Of a DNA stretch of 64,000 bases, positions 9,045-17,530 are shown one piece after another. A program made the position numbers and the translations under genes. The stretch's first letter is position 1, and every line of letters starts with the position of its first letter. Origin of the DNA: Leptospira soteropolitanensis (GTDB lineage: Bacteria > Spirochaetota > Leptospiria > Leptospirales > Leptospiraceae); contig NZ_JAMQPN010000006.1 in NCBI RefSeq assembly GCF_026151655.1, positions 124,001-188,000 on the forward strand. Direction: 5' to 3'. The notes beneath the pieces are model-generated. The model saw only the letters and a list, made by a program, of their open reading frames with translations, ran no database searches and was not told the origin of the DNA.

Positions 9045-9245
9045 TTAACCTCCGTAAGGTAGAAGTTTTTCTACACGGTTATAATCAGTTTCGTGGATGA
9101 GGTGCATTCCACGGCTTTGGTGTTTCATCTTAGGAGATTTTTTCTCTAAGATATGTCTTCGGAACGCACAACCGCGTTTAATTTTACCAGATTTGGTAAA
9201 CTTAAAACGTTTAGCTGCTGCCCTGTTTGTTTTTAGTTTATACAT
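9045..9245 (-). CDS. rpmI: 50S ribosomal protein L35
   Basis: L35 is a small basic protein of the large ribosomal subunit. The 66-residue product has the family start [17 protein letters not shown] and the conserved [19 protein letters not shown] region. It lies nine bases after infC and three bases before rplT, the near-universal gene order. Confidence 0.98.
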   Translation of the reverse strand: MYKLKTNRAAAKRFKFTKSGKIKRGCAFRRHILEKKSPKMKHQSRGMHLIHETDYNRVEKLLPYGG

Positions 9246-9254
9246 AGTTGTTTT

Positions 9255-9818
9255 TTATCCTTTAGCTTTCTCACTAATTGGGTTCATCACGACCACTATC
9301 GTCTTTCCGTCGTGTACCGGCATTTTTTCGGGAGAGGCATGCTCTTTTAGGTCCTCGACAAACCGGTTAACAATATTCATTCCAATTTCAGAGTGAACCA
9401 TCTCTCTGCCTCGGAATCGAAGAGTCACTTTTACTTTATCACCCTTTTGCAAGAATTCTAAAGCATGACGCTTCTTAATCTCGAAGTCATGGTTATCAAT
9501 CCGCGGGCGGATTTTTATTTCTTTCACCGTGACAACGTGTTGTTTCTTTTTCGCTTCTTTCGTTTTTTTAAGAAGTTCGAATTTGTATTTTCCAAAATCG
9601 ATCAACTTACAGACGTGAACATCTTGGTCTCCCGAGACTTCCACCAAATCAAGGTTAGCTTCCTTTGCTCTCCTGAGAGCTTCTTCCAGAGTAACGATGT
9701 CAGACCCTTCGTCAGAGACGAGTCGGATCGATGCTACATTGGTAATTTGTTCGTTAATTCTGATGTGGGCGAATTTATCTTGGTTTGGGTTCCCTCTAGG
9801 GTTGGGCCGTTTCTGCAT
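9255..9818 (-). CDS. infC: Translation initiation factor IF-3
   Basis: IF-3 binds the 30S subunit, prevents premature 50S joining and checks the start codon. The 187-residue protein begins its N-domain with IRINEQITN near residue 21, has the linker rich in Lys, and a C-domain with [16 protein letters not shown] and [13 protein letters not shown]. Unlike E. coli, which uses AUU, the start here is ATG at 9818 with GGAG five bases upstream, so self-repression through a rare start codon is not evident. It heads the infC-rpmI-rplT cluster. Confidence 0.97.
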   Translation of the reverse strand: MQKRPNPRGNPNQDKFAHIRINEQITNVASIRLVSDEGSDIVTLEEALRRAKEANLDLVEVSGDQDVHVCKLIDFGKYKFELLKKTKEAKKKQHVVTVKEIKIRPRIDNHDFEIKKRHALEFLQKGDKVKVTLRFRGREMVHSEIGMNIVNRFVEDLKEHASPEKMPVHDGKTIVVVMNPISEKAKG

Positions 9819-9906
9819 TCAGTCTCCGAAATTTCTTTCAATTTCCAATTTCGGATGAAAAACGAGGCATGCAAGTACATTTCTTTGGGAAAAGCTAGGG
9901 AATCGA

Positions 9907-10788
9907 TTAAAGCGACCCTGACGGGCCTTCCCAGACGACAAGTTCCAAATACAAAGAATCCGAATCCAGAATTTCTGACAAAATCGGAACGAGAGAGACC
10001 AAATCCCCATGATTTCCCACGCCCATACAAGAACCACCGTGGCAAAGTCGACCTTCTGGATTGTACAAGGCATATTGCACCAAATTATCAAAAGTTTTCC
10101 CAGGTCGTACTGGCGATTGGGACTGGACAAGGGCTAAATAATCTAGTCCCTCACTTTTTCTTCGTTCCAAACGCAAACGGAGTCGGTTTTCTTGGGTAAG
10201 GGGTTCTGTGGCAAAAAGAAGTTCCCCAGATCCAGGGTTCCATTTTTGGAAACTATAGGATCCGACCACTCCCCCTTCCCTTTTCCATTCATACTTAGTT
10301 TCGGGTTTGGGTGTCTTTTGAGATAGGGTTTGAGTTTCTTCAGGTCTTGGATTTTCCCATCCGTATGAAGTGATCCTAACAGAGGCTCTAGCAATTTCGG
10401 TGATGGGGAAAGGGAAACGACTCCAAAGTCCTGGCACATCGTAACTTTCCCAAGGTTGGACAATGTGTTCGCTTGTTTGGCAAGAAAGAAGACGATTTCT
10501 GGAATCATAAAATGCCGCCACCACATAGAGAACCACAGGAGTTTCTCCCAAGTTTTGTCCTCCGGTGATGACAATGCTCGGACAGTCGAATTTCAGATCA
10601 CGGCCAAGTCCATCCACAAATTGCATAGGGCTCACCTTCCAACCCACAGTAAGTCCTTCCGCAAAGGGAAGAAGCTGCATGGGGATGGCATCGAACGCAT
10701 CACGGACATCATACGGTGGATGGATGGGCAGATCCAAATCGTATGTAACCGGACTGGTTTGTTTAGTGATGATTAGATTTTGTGGCAC
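9907..10788 (-). CDS. Unknown conserved-type protein between thrS and infC
   Basis: A 293-residue soluble protein that I do not recognise. It has no signal peptide and no clear transmembrane segment. Noticeable stretches are LPIHPPYDVRDAFDA near the N-terminus, a beta-rich centre with ETPVVLYVVAAFYDSRNRLL, a Lys/Glu/Thr/Pro-rich linker near residues 155-170 and a C-terminal part ending in VVWEGPSGSL. The beta-strand pattern could be an immunoglobulin-like or jelly-roll fold, but this is a guess. The start is GTG at 10788. It interrupts the thrS-infC order conserved in many bacteria and is probably in the same operon. Confidence 0.7.
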   Translation of the reverse strand: MPQNLIITKQTSPVTYDLDLPIHPPYDVRDAFDAIPMQLLPFAEGLTVGWKVSPMQFVDGLGRDLKFDCPSIVITGGQNLGETPVVLYVVAAFYDSRNRLLSCQTSEHIVQPWESYDVPGLWSRFPFPITEIARASVRITSYGWENPRPEETQTLSQKTPKPETKYEWKREGGVVGSYSFQKWNPGSGELLFATEPLTQENRLRLRLERRKSEGLDYLALVQSQSPVRPGKTFDNLVQYALYNPEGRLCHGGSCMGVGNHGDLVSLVPILSEILDSDSLYLELVVWEGPSGSL

Positions 10789-10836
10789 TGGAGGGAGTGT
10801 AAATCCCCCCGAAAGTCAGTCAAGAAATTTCTTTAT

Positions 10837-12750
10837 CTAAAGATCACCTTTCAATAAAGATAAAAATCCATCTCTTGAAACTGTTTCTGTTTTCTCTTCT
10901 CCCATACGTCGGAAGGAAATAGAACCAGCTTCTTTTTCTTTATCCCCTAAAATCAAAGTGTAACTGCTTCTTTTTAGGATGGAATCCCTAATTTTACTTC
11001 CAATCTTTTCATTACGAAGGTCTATCTCGACTCGGAAACCCTGCATTACTAAATCTTGATATACTTCTTTTGCATAATCATTGTGAACTTCTGCCACGGT
11101 TAAGACACGAATTTGTGTTGGATTCAGCCAAAGTGGAAATTTCCCTTCGAAGTGTTCGATGAGAATTCCTATGAATCTTTCGAGCGATCCATAGATGGCT
11201 CGGTGGATCATCACAGGTGCGTGTTTTTTTCCATCAGACGCAGTGAAATCTAATTCAAAACGATTCGGCATAGAGAAGTCAATTTGAACGGTTCCACATT
11301 GCCATAACCTACCAAGGGAATCTTTAATATTGAATTCAATTTTAGGGCCGTAGAAAGCACCATCTCCTTCTTTGATTCCGTATTCGATTCCTTTTTTCTT
11401 TAGAGCGTCGTGTAATGCTTGTGTGGCGAGATTCCAATCCTCGTCGCTACCTTGGGACTTTTCAGGTCTTGTCGCAATAAAAGTTTTGAATTCGGTAAAT
11501 CCAAATTTTTTATACACATCAAAAGTAAAATCAATGATGTCTTCTACTTCAGATTCTACTTTATCGAGTGGTGCATAAATATGTGCATCATCCTGAGTAA
11601 AAGCACGCACACGGAAAAGTCCATGAAGCACACCAGACATTTCATGACGATGCACATTCCCAAGTTCCATAAACCGAAGAGGGAGTTCTCTGTACGAATG
11701 CATGTGGTATTTGTAAATCAAACAACATCCAGGGCAGTTCATTGGTTTTACTGCAAATTCACTTTCGTCGATGTCAGTGAAATACATGTTCTCTTTAAAA
11801 TTGTCCCAGTGTCCTGATTTTTTCCAAAGAGAGGAATTTAAGATAGCCGGAGTTTTAATTTCTTGATAACCACGTCTAAAACATTCTTCCCGAATGTAAG
11901 AAGCAAGAGTGTTCCAAAGAACAGTTCCTTTTGGATGCCAAAAAGGAAAACCAGGAGCTTCATCTTGGAAACTAAAAAGATCTAGTTCTTTCCCCAATTT
12001 TCGATGATCCCTTTTTTTGGCCTCTTCGATAAGAAAGATGTACTCGTCTAACTGCTTTTTGGTGGGAAACGACACACCATAAATACGAGTAAGCTGTTTG
12101 TTTTTGGAATCTCCTTTCCAATAGGCACCGGAAATCGCAGTGAGTTTGAAAGCTTTGAGTTGACCGGTTCTAGGAACATGGGGTCCGCGACAAAGATCAT
12201 ACCACTCCCCTTGTCCATATAACGAAACCGATGCGGAATCGAAACCTTGGATGAGTTCTACTTTATAAGGTTCGTTTTCTTTCCTAAATTTTTCTATAGC
12301 TTCTTCTTTGGAAAGTTCCCAACGTTTGACTGTCAGGTCTTCTTTCACAATCTTTGCCATCTCTGCTTCAATTTTAGGAAGGTCTTCTGGGGTTAAAATG
12401 ATAGAACCAAAATCAATATCATAAAAGAAAAAACCGGGACCATTTTCAATGACTGGTCCTACTGTTAGGCGAGCCTCAGGCCATAACCTTTGGACTGCCA
12501 TACCAAGTAAATGTGCGGAAGAATGATGGAAAACTTCTTTTCCTTCTTTGTCATCAAAGGTGAGAAACTTTACCGTGGTGTTTGCCTCTGGAACAAAAGA
12601 GAGGTCAACAGTGCGACCATCGGACAAAACAACGGCTAAAGCTTTCTCTTTCAAGAAAGGCAGTTGGGCTTGGATGAAATCAGAGAAGGATTTACCTGAT
12701 TCTAGTTCCTTGGAACTTCCATCTGGTAGTGTGATTGTAATTGCTGCCAT
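10837..12750 (-). CDS. thrS: Threonyl-tRNA synthetase
   Basis: A class II aminoacyl-tRNA synthetase that charges tRNA-Thr and edits mis-charged Ser. The 637-residue protein has the full layout: TGS domain (1-60), editing domain with [12 protein letters not shown] and the Cys/His set ending in YDLCRGPHV, catalytic core with zinc ligand Cys in [10 protein letters not shown], and a C-terminal anticodon-binding domain. No T-box leader is possible because only 49 bases separate it from the upstream tetR gene. It may be read from its own promoter or from the hydrolase-tetR transcript. Confidence 0.98.
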   Translation of the reverse strand: MAAITITLPDGSSKELESGKSFSDFIQAQLPFLKEKALAVVLSDGRTVDLSFVPEANTTVKFLTFDDKEGKEVFHHSSAHLLGMAVQRLWPEARLTVGPVIENGPGFFFYDIDFGSIILTPEDLPKIEAEMAKIVKEDLTVKRWELSKEEAIEKFRKENEPYKVELIQGFDSASVSLYGQGEWYDLCRGPHVPRTGQLKAFKLTAISGAYWKGDSKNKQLTRIYGVSFPTKKQLDEYIFLIEEAKKRDHRKLGKELDLFSFQDEAPGFPFWHPKGTVLWNTLASYIREECFRRGYQEIKTPAILNSSLWKKSGHWDNFKENMYFTDIDESEFAVKPMNCPGCCLIYKYHMHSYRELPLRFMELGNVHRHEMSGVLHGLFRVRAFTQDDAHIYAPLDKVESEVEDIIDFTFDVYKKFGFTEFKTFIATRPEKSQGSDEDWNLATQALHDALKKKGIEYGIKEGDGAFYGPKIEFNIKDSLGRLWQCGTVQIDFSMPNRFELDFTASDGKKHAPVMIHRAIYGSLERFIGILIEHFEGKFPLWLNPTQIRVLTVAEVHNDYAKEVYQDLVMQGFRVEIDLRNEKIGSKIRDSILKRSSYTLILGDKEKEAGSISFRRMGEEKTETVSRDGFLSLLKGDL

Positions 12751-12799
12751 AATTCTTTACCCAGGTTTTCGCACACACATTCTCCCGAAAAGTAAAGTT

Positions 12800-13393
12800 T
12801 TACCAGAGTCTACCAGATTCCAATGATTCTGTTATTTTCTTAAAACTATCTTCTATGGATTCTTTGCGGCCAAAACCACCCGCCTCTTCTAATACTATAA
12901 ATCCATGTAGGAGGGAACGTAAAATCCGTATCCTATGGACTGCTGATTCGTCCAAACTCTGAAACCCAAAGACCTCCATACAAAGAAACAAAATCCGATC
13001 CCCTAATGGTTTCAATTCTAGATCGGATTCTGCGGATTCAATGGTCAAGGGATACATATGGGGGTGCGACTTCGCAAAACTTCGGTACACATTCAAAAAA
13101 TCGAAAATCCGTTCCTTACCTTGCGTTGGATTCAAGTTTATCGAAGAAAGCCTGTCACCTAATATCTGCAAAGATCTTCTTTTCATCTCCCGACGCACAT
13201 CCTCTAAATCCCGGATATGGTTATAGAGTGAAGGTGTGCGAATTCCTAAATTTTCCGCAAGTACAGATAAACGAAACTCGGCAAAACCCAGTTCCATAAT
13301 CAAATCCCAGGCCAAATCCAAAACAAATTCCCTTGTGATTTGTGTTTGGCCTTTTTTAGGTCTACCTGGTTTGTGTTTTACTTTTTTTGCCAT
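12800..13393 (-). CDS. TetR-family transcriptional repressor (WHG-type C-terminus)
   Basis: A 197-residue regulator. Residues about 18-70 form the TetR helix-turn-helix (FVLDLAWDLIMELGF, VLAENLGIRTPSLYNHI). The C-terminal ligand domain has the pattern RSLLHGFIVLEEAGGFG, typical of the WHG-type TetR group. Its ATG lies inside the end of the upstream hydrolase gene, a 16-base overlap, so the two are translated together. Two perfect inverted repeats over the promoter of the pair, at 14270-14309, are its most likely operators, which would make the operon self-repressed. Confidence 0.9.
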   Translation of the reverse strand: MAKKVKHKPGRPKKGQTQITREFVLDLAWDLIMELGFAEFRLSVLAENLGIRTPSLYNHIRDLEDVRREMKRRSLQILGDRLSSINLNPTQGKERIFDFLNVYRSFAKSHPHMYPLTIESAESDLELKPLGDRILFLCMEVFGFQSLDESAVHRIRILRSLLHGFIVLEEAGGFGRKESIEDSFKKITESLESGRLW

Positions 13394-14268
13394 AACAATT
13401 GTACATCGTTAGAAAACCGAGAAGGATCTTCCACAAAAGGATAGTGGCCTGCATCTTCATATAATTTTATCGATCCATTCAAAGTATTGGCAATCCAGTC
13501 TGCTTCCTCTTGTGGTGAATCAAAATCAGGATCCTTGGTTCCCATGACCACAATGACATTTCCTGAAGCGAGTGGCAAAACCATTTCGCATTCTTTTTTG
13601 GAAGCAAACATCATTGATCTAACGGCCGCCATACGACCATCTTCTTTTAAATTCATTTTTAATTTTTCGGATCGTTCTTTTATATCTTTTGGGGGATGAA
13701 CAGGAAACAATGATTCATAAAAAGAAGCCCAAGCACTCGGTCCCCAAGGTCCACGAAAGGCCAAATGGATAAGGGTCTTCATTCCCAAAGACAATGGCTC
13801 TTTATCGCGAACGAATGGACCAGAAAGTAGAAGTCCATGAACTCTATTTTTTTCTTTCGAACGAATGTAAACTGCCGAGGCAGCAGTCATGGAATTTGCA
13901 ATGATATATACATTTTGTAAATCCTTCTCTCTGATAAATGCCAAAACATCTTCTGCTGTTTCCTTCGGGCCATAGGAAGAAAAACTAACATCAGATTCGC
14001 CGAGCCCTCGCAAATCAAAACTATATACAGAATTTTCTTTTGCAAGTAGTAGGCTTAGTTCGAAATAACTTTCTTTTCTATCACCAAGACCTGGCAGTAA
14101 AATTAAATTCCGCTTTCCATTTCCCATTTTGAAAAAAGCAATCCTACCTTCTTCTCTCTGAAAGAAAGAAGTAGAAACTGGAGATCCCAGTAATTGGCCA
14201 TCCATCCAAAATAAACAGGGAAATAAGAACGGAAAAAATAAAGTTAAATTGTGGTAGATACTTTTCAT
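13378..14268 (-). CDS. Exported or membrane-anchored alpha/beta hydrolase
   Basis: A 296-residue alpha/beta-hydrolase-fold enzyme. A hydrophobic stretch at residues 8-22 could be a signal peptide or membrane anchor. LLPGLGDRKESYFEL is the oxyanion region. The nucleophile elbow is IANSMTAAS, a variant of the usual G-x-S-x-G. The acid is probably the Asp in MGTKDPDFD, and the base is the His in DAGHYPFVEDPSRF. The substrate is unknown. Co-transcription with a TetR repressor suggests an inducible response to a small hydrophobic or ester compound. The ATG at 14268 has no ribosome binding site and lies seven bases after a -10 box, so the message is probably leaderless. Confidence 0.88.
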   Translation of the reverse strand: MKSIYHNLTLFFPFLFPCLFWMDGQLLGSPVSTSFFQREEGRIAFFKMGNGKRNLILLPGLGDRKESYFELSLLLAKENSVYSFDLRGLGESDVSFSSYGPKETAEDVLAFIREKDLQNVYIIANSMTAASAVYIRSKEKNRVHGLLLSGPFVRDKEPLSLGMKTLIHLAFRGPWGPSAWASFYESLFPVHPPKDIKERSEKLKMNLKEDGRMAAVRSMMFASKKECEMVLPLASGNVIVVMGTKDPDFDSPQEEADWIANTLNGSIKLYEDAGHYPFVEDPSRFSNDVQLLWQKK

Positions 14269-14269
14269 A

Positions 14270-14309
14270 AAACTAATGATATTAGTTTATTTAACTAATG
14301 CAATTAGTT
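14270..14309. promoter_or_regulatory. Two perfect inverted-repeat operators overlapping the hydrolase-tetR promoter
   Basis: Site 1 (14270-14288) is an 8-3-8 perfect palindrome with arms AAACTAAT and ATTAGTTT. Site 2 (14293-14309) is a 7-3-7 perfect palindrome with arms AACTAAT and ATTAGTT. Their centres are 22 bp apart, about two helical turns, so bound dimers would face the same side. On the minus strand a promoter reads TTGCAT (14303-14298), a 16-bp spacer and TATCAT (14281-14276). Site 2 therefore covers the -35 box and site 1 the -10 box. Binding by the TetR protein of this operon is inferred from position and symmetry. Confidence 0.8.
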
Positions 14310-14424
14310 TTTTATCTGAATTTTAAGAAATTTTGGATAATTTTCCTAAACTGGTTATTTTTCCGGCTTGCACTAACTGAAAAAATGATCCAATTCTAAT
14401 TTGGATACAAATTGACGGTGATTC

Positions 14425-15774
14425 ATGCATACAGTTACCTTTGAAGATAAAGAAAACTTTCCCTTAGAAACGGACAAACCAGGGGCAACAATCCTTGAAA
14501 CGGCACTAAAACACGAATATCCGCTCTACCATCTTTGCGGAGGGAATGCCAAATGCACCACTTGCCGCGTTTTTATCACCAAAGGCTTGGACCACCTTAG
14601 CCCTCGAAATGAAAGAGAACAAACATTGGCAGAAAGGAAAGGATGGCCTTCTGAGATTCGGCTGGCATGTCAGACCGAAGCATTCGGGAATGTATCTCTA
14701 CGAAGAATTATCAAAGATAATAAAGATTTAAAAACTGTCACTAGTGAATCCAAATCCTCAAAAACAGGAGAAGAATGTTATGCGGTAATACTTTTTTTAG
14801 ATATCAAAGGATTTACTGCCTTTACGGAAGCAAGTTTGCCTTACGACGTAGTATTTGTATTAAATCGTTTTTTTCACGAAATGAGTGAACCCATCCTGAA
14901 TAATGGAGGGGAAATTGATAAATTCATTGGGGATGGAATCTTAGCTTTTTTCCAAATACGGAACAAAAGCGAAGCCATAAAAAATGAAGATCATTTAAAA
15001 AAAGTAAAACAGGAAACAATTGGTTCGGCCATCCGCGCTTGCCTTCGTATGTTCGATCAGTTAAAAAAATTCAACTTGGAGATGAAAGATAGGTTTAATT
15101 TTACCTTTGACATTCGCATCGGCCTCCATGCAGGAAATGTAATTTACGGTGACATTGGGCATTCCGAATACAAAAGTCAAACCGTACTCGGAGATACTGT
15201 GAACGTAGCAAGTCGCTTGGAAGCTTTGAATAAAAAAACAAATACCAATTTTTTAGTTTCCGATGAAATTTATAACTTAATTGGACCTTCTTTGTCTGTG
15301 AATAAAAAAATCATCACCAAACTTCGCGGGAAATCAGAAAAAATGACAGCCTATTCAGTTCTTGGTTTCAAAGTTTCAGATTCCATTCTGATCATACAAA
15401 AATCACTCGATCATGTTTTAGAGAACAATCCCCATTGGGCACAAGGATTTTTAGACAAACTAATCAATTTTATAAAAGAGAACCTAAATAAAAATACAAT
15501 TGAGACAGAAGCATTATTAAATCCTCATGAATTTTCATCTTTAATCGAATCGATGATTGAAAAGTTAGGAAATCCAGAGTCTCTAAAAAAAGAGGTCTCT
15601 AAAATTAAATCAATTTATGAATCCATTGGCATTTCAAAAAAAGATTTTCCTAAATTAGTACCAATCCTCATATCCTCTATCAAAGAAAATCTCGCTTCAG
15701 AATGGAATACAACCTTAGAGTCAATATGGAATCAAGTAATCATGGATCTTACGATAGAAACAATAGAAGCATAA
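14425..15774 (+). CDS. [2Fe-2S] ferredoxin-adenylate cyclase fusion protein
   Basis: A 449-residue soluble signalling enzyme. Residues 1-90 form a plant-type [2Fe-2S] ferredoxin with ligands Cys38, Cys44, Cys47 and Cys82 (CGGNAKCTTC, LACQ). Residues about 115-305 form a class III nucleotide cyclase: FLDIKGFT supplies the first metal Asp, DKFIGDGIL the substrate Lys and second metal Asp, and LGDTVNVASRLE the catalytic Asn and Arg, so it should be active. The last 130 residues are helical and unassigned. The architecture suggests that redox state or iron-sulfur status controls cAMP synthesis; this is inference. It diverges from the hydrolase-tetR operon and lies 49 bases upstream of the ABC-type exporter. 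Confidence 0.93.
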   Translation: MHTVTFEDKENFPLETDKPGATILETALKHEYPLYHLCGGNAKCTTCRVFITKGLDHLSPRNEREQTLAERKGWPSEIRLACQTEAFGNVSLRRIIKDNKDLKTVTSESKSSKTGEECYAVILFLDIKGFTAFTEASLPYDVVFVLNRFFHEMSEPILNNGGEIDKFIGDGILAFFQIRNKSEAIKNEDHLKKVKQETIGSAIRACLRMFDQLKKFNLEMKDRFNFTFDIRIGLHAGNVIYGDIGHSEYKSQTVLGDTVNVASRLEALNKKTNTNFLVSDEIYNLIGPSLSVNKKIITKLRGKSEKMTAYSVLGFKVSDSILIIQKSLDHVLENNPHWAQGFLDKLINFIKENLNKNTIETEALLNPHEFSSLIESMIEKLGNPESLKKEVSKIKSIYESIGISKKDFPKLVPILISSIKENLASEWNTTLESIWNQVIMDLTIETIEA

Positions 15775-15823
15775 AAACCTCCTTGCATTTAGTTTAAAAC
15801 TCTGTTTTTCTAATCATTAAGCA

Positions 15824-17530
15824 ATGCCATTATCAACAAAAACAAAAACATCCCAAAACTGGATGCGTTTAACAAATACTATACGACAACTAATTCAATC
15901 TAAACAAGGACCAACCGCCATTCGTTACGGAATTACCTTAGTAATCCTTGTAATATTATTTAATGTGTTCAATGTCATTAATAGTTATGTAGGCCGCGAT
16001 TTCATATCATCGATTGAACAAAAAAATACCAATGCATTTTATACAAACGCCATACTCTACGGAATTGTTTTCGTAATCTCTTCTGCTATAGGTTCCTTGA
16101 ATCGGTATACAGAAGAGCGATTAGGGATTTTATGGCGTGAACAACTCACCTGGAAGTTTACAGATAATTATTTAGCAGAGAGAACTTTCCAACAGATCAT
16201 CGGGACACCAGGTATTGAAAACCCTGACCAAAGGATTACCGATGATGTTAAAACCTTTACCACAACAACAATTTCATTCACCTTACTTTTTATAGGTGGT
16301 ATTTTTTCAGCAATTTCTTTTTCCGGGGTTCTTTGGAGTATAAATCCAATTTTGTTTCTGGTCGCAGTCGCTTACGCACTTTCAGGAACTGTTTCGACGA
16401 TCTTTCTCGGTAAATCGCTCATCCGACTTAATTATGACCAATTGGATATGGAAGCAAGTTACAGAGCTGATCTTTTGCATATTCGCCAACACGCAGAATC
16501 TATTGCCGTGACACATAGAGAAGCAAGAATGTCCGTTCGATTAAAATCAAGACTAAGAAAGTTAGTAAATAATTTCAGAAAGCTCATTTCAGTTAACTTG
16601 CGCCTTAGCTTTTTTACTAATAACTATAACTACTTTATTCAGATCATTCCCATGCTTATCATTGCTCCGAGTTACATGAGAGGAGAAATTGAATTTGGAG
16701 TGATCACTCAAGCTGCCCTCGCTTTTACTACTCTACTGAATGCATTTTCACTTATTGTGACTCAGTTCCAATCAATCTCGGCATTTTCAGCTGTTGTCAA
16801 ACGATTACATTCTCTGGAAACAGCCATGTTTGATGCAGAGAATGAAGCAAAACAAAATAGAGAATCAAATTTTAGTTCTGATGAAATTTGTTTTGAAAAC
16901 TTTACGTTATATTCGAATGACAGATCAAAACTTCTCGTGGATCATTTACAATTAACCATTCATAGAAAGGAACGTTGGCTCATCACTTCTTTCGATGATG
17001 CAGTTAAACTCAGTTTATTTCGATCGATCGCAGGGATAAGTAATCATTCCGAAGGAAATATAAAAAAACCGAGCTGGGAAGAGATTCTATTTCTACCAGA
17101 GAAACCCTACCTCCCTCCAGGAAGACTCCGAAATGTGATTGTACCTGCTTACTTAAACTTAGAAGTATCCGATTCAGAAATCCTAAAGGAACTAAAGAAT
17201 ATGGGTCTCGAATCTTTAGTTCGCAGATTTGGGGGCATAAGATCTTTAAAAGAATGGGATGAAGAACTTTCATTAGCTGAAAAATATAAAATAGCTTTAG
17301 TTAGAGTTCTTTTTGTAAAACCGAAGTTTCTAATTCTCGACCGACCAGGATCCATTCTGGGTAAATATGAAATTTCAAAACTTTTAAAATTATTTCATAG
17401 ACTAGGTGTTACTACTGTCGTCATTGCCAAAGACGAAGAAACTGTTTTAGAATATGATTACCATTTAAATATTTCTCATTTCGGTGAATGGACTCTTTCA
17501 CCCTTTCATCCAACAAACACTCAAACATGA
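15824..17530 (+). CDS. ABC-type membrane protein (SbmA/BacA/YddA-related) with a decayed ATPase domain
   Basis: A 568-residue fusion of a six-helix exporter domain (residues about 30-330, with the family motif NPDQRITDD at 133-141) and an ATPase-like domain (about 350-560). Every nucleotide-binding motif is degraded: the Walker A loop is ITSFDDAVKLS (387-397), keeping only the Lys; the Q-loop is LPEKPY, Glu for Gln; the signature is LSLAE instead of LSLGE; Walker B is LILDRPGS with Arg where the catalytic Glu should be; and the switch His is absent. The reading frame is intact, so this is not a pseudogene. SbmA and BacA transport by proton motive force without an ATPase, so a similar mechanism is plausible here. 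Confidence 0.88.
   Translation: MPLSTKTKTSQNWMRLTNTIRQLIQSKQGPTAIRYGITLVILVILFNVFNVINSYVGRDFISSIEQKNTNAFYTNAILYGIVFVISSAIGSLNRYTEERLGILWREQLTWKFTDNYLAERTFQQIIGTPGIENPDQRITDDVKTFTTTTISFTLLFIGGIFSAISFSGVLWSINPILFLVAVAYALSGTVSTIFLGKSLIRLNYDQLDMEASYRADLLHIRQHAESIAVTHREARMSVRLKSRLRKLVNNFRKLISVNLRLSFFTNNYNYFIQIIPMLIIAPSYMRGEIEFGVITQAALAFTTLLNAFSLIVTQFQSISAFSAVVKRLHSLETAMFDAENEAKQNRESNFSSDEICFENFTLYSNDRSKLLVDHLQLTIHRKERWLITSFDDAVKLSLFRSIAGISNHSEGNIKKPSWEEILFLPEKPYLPPGRLRNVIVPAYLNLEVSDSEILKELKNMGLESLVRRFGGIRSLKEWDEELSLAEKYKIALVRVLFVKPKFLILDRPGSILGKYEISKLLKLFHRLGVTTVVIAKDEETVLEYDYHLNISHFGEWTLSPFHPTNTQT

Noticed and set aside
9465..10199. 244-residue plus-strand frame across infC
   Set aside because: Antisense of infC and of the unknown gene; low-complexity Phe/Arg composition and no family pattern.
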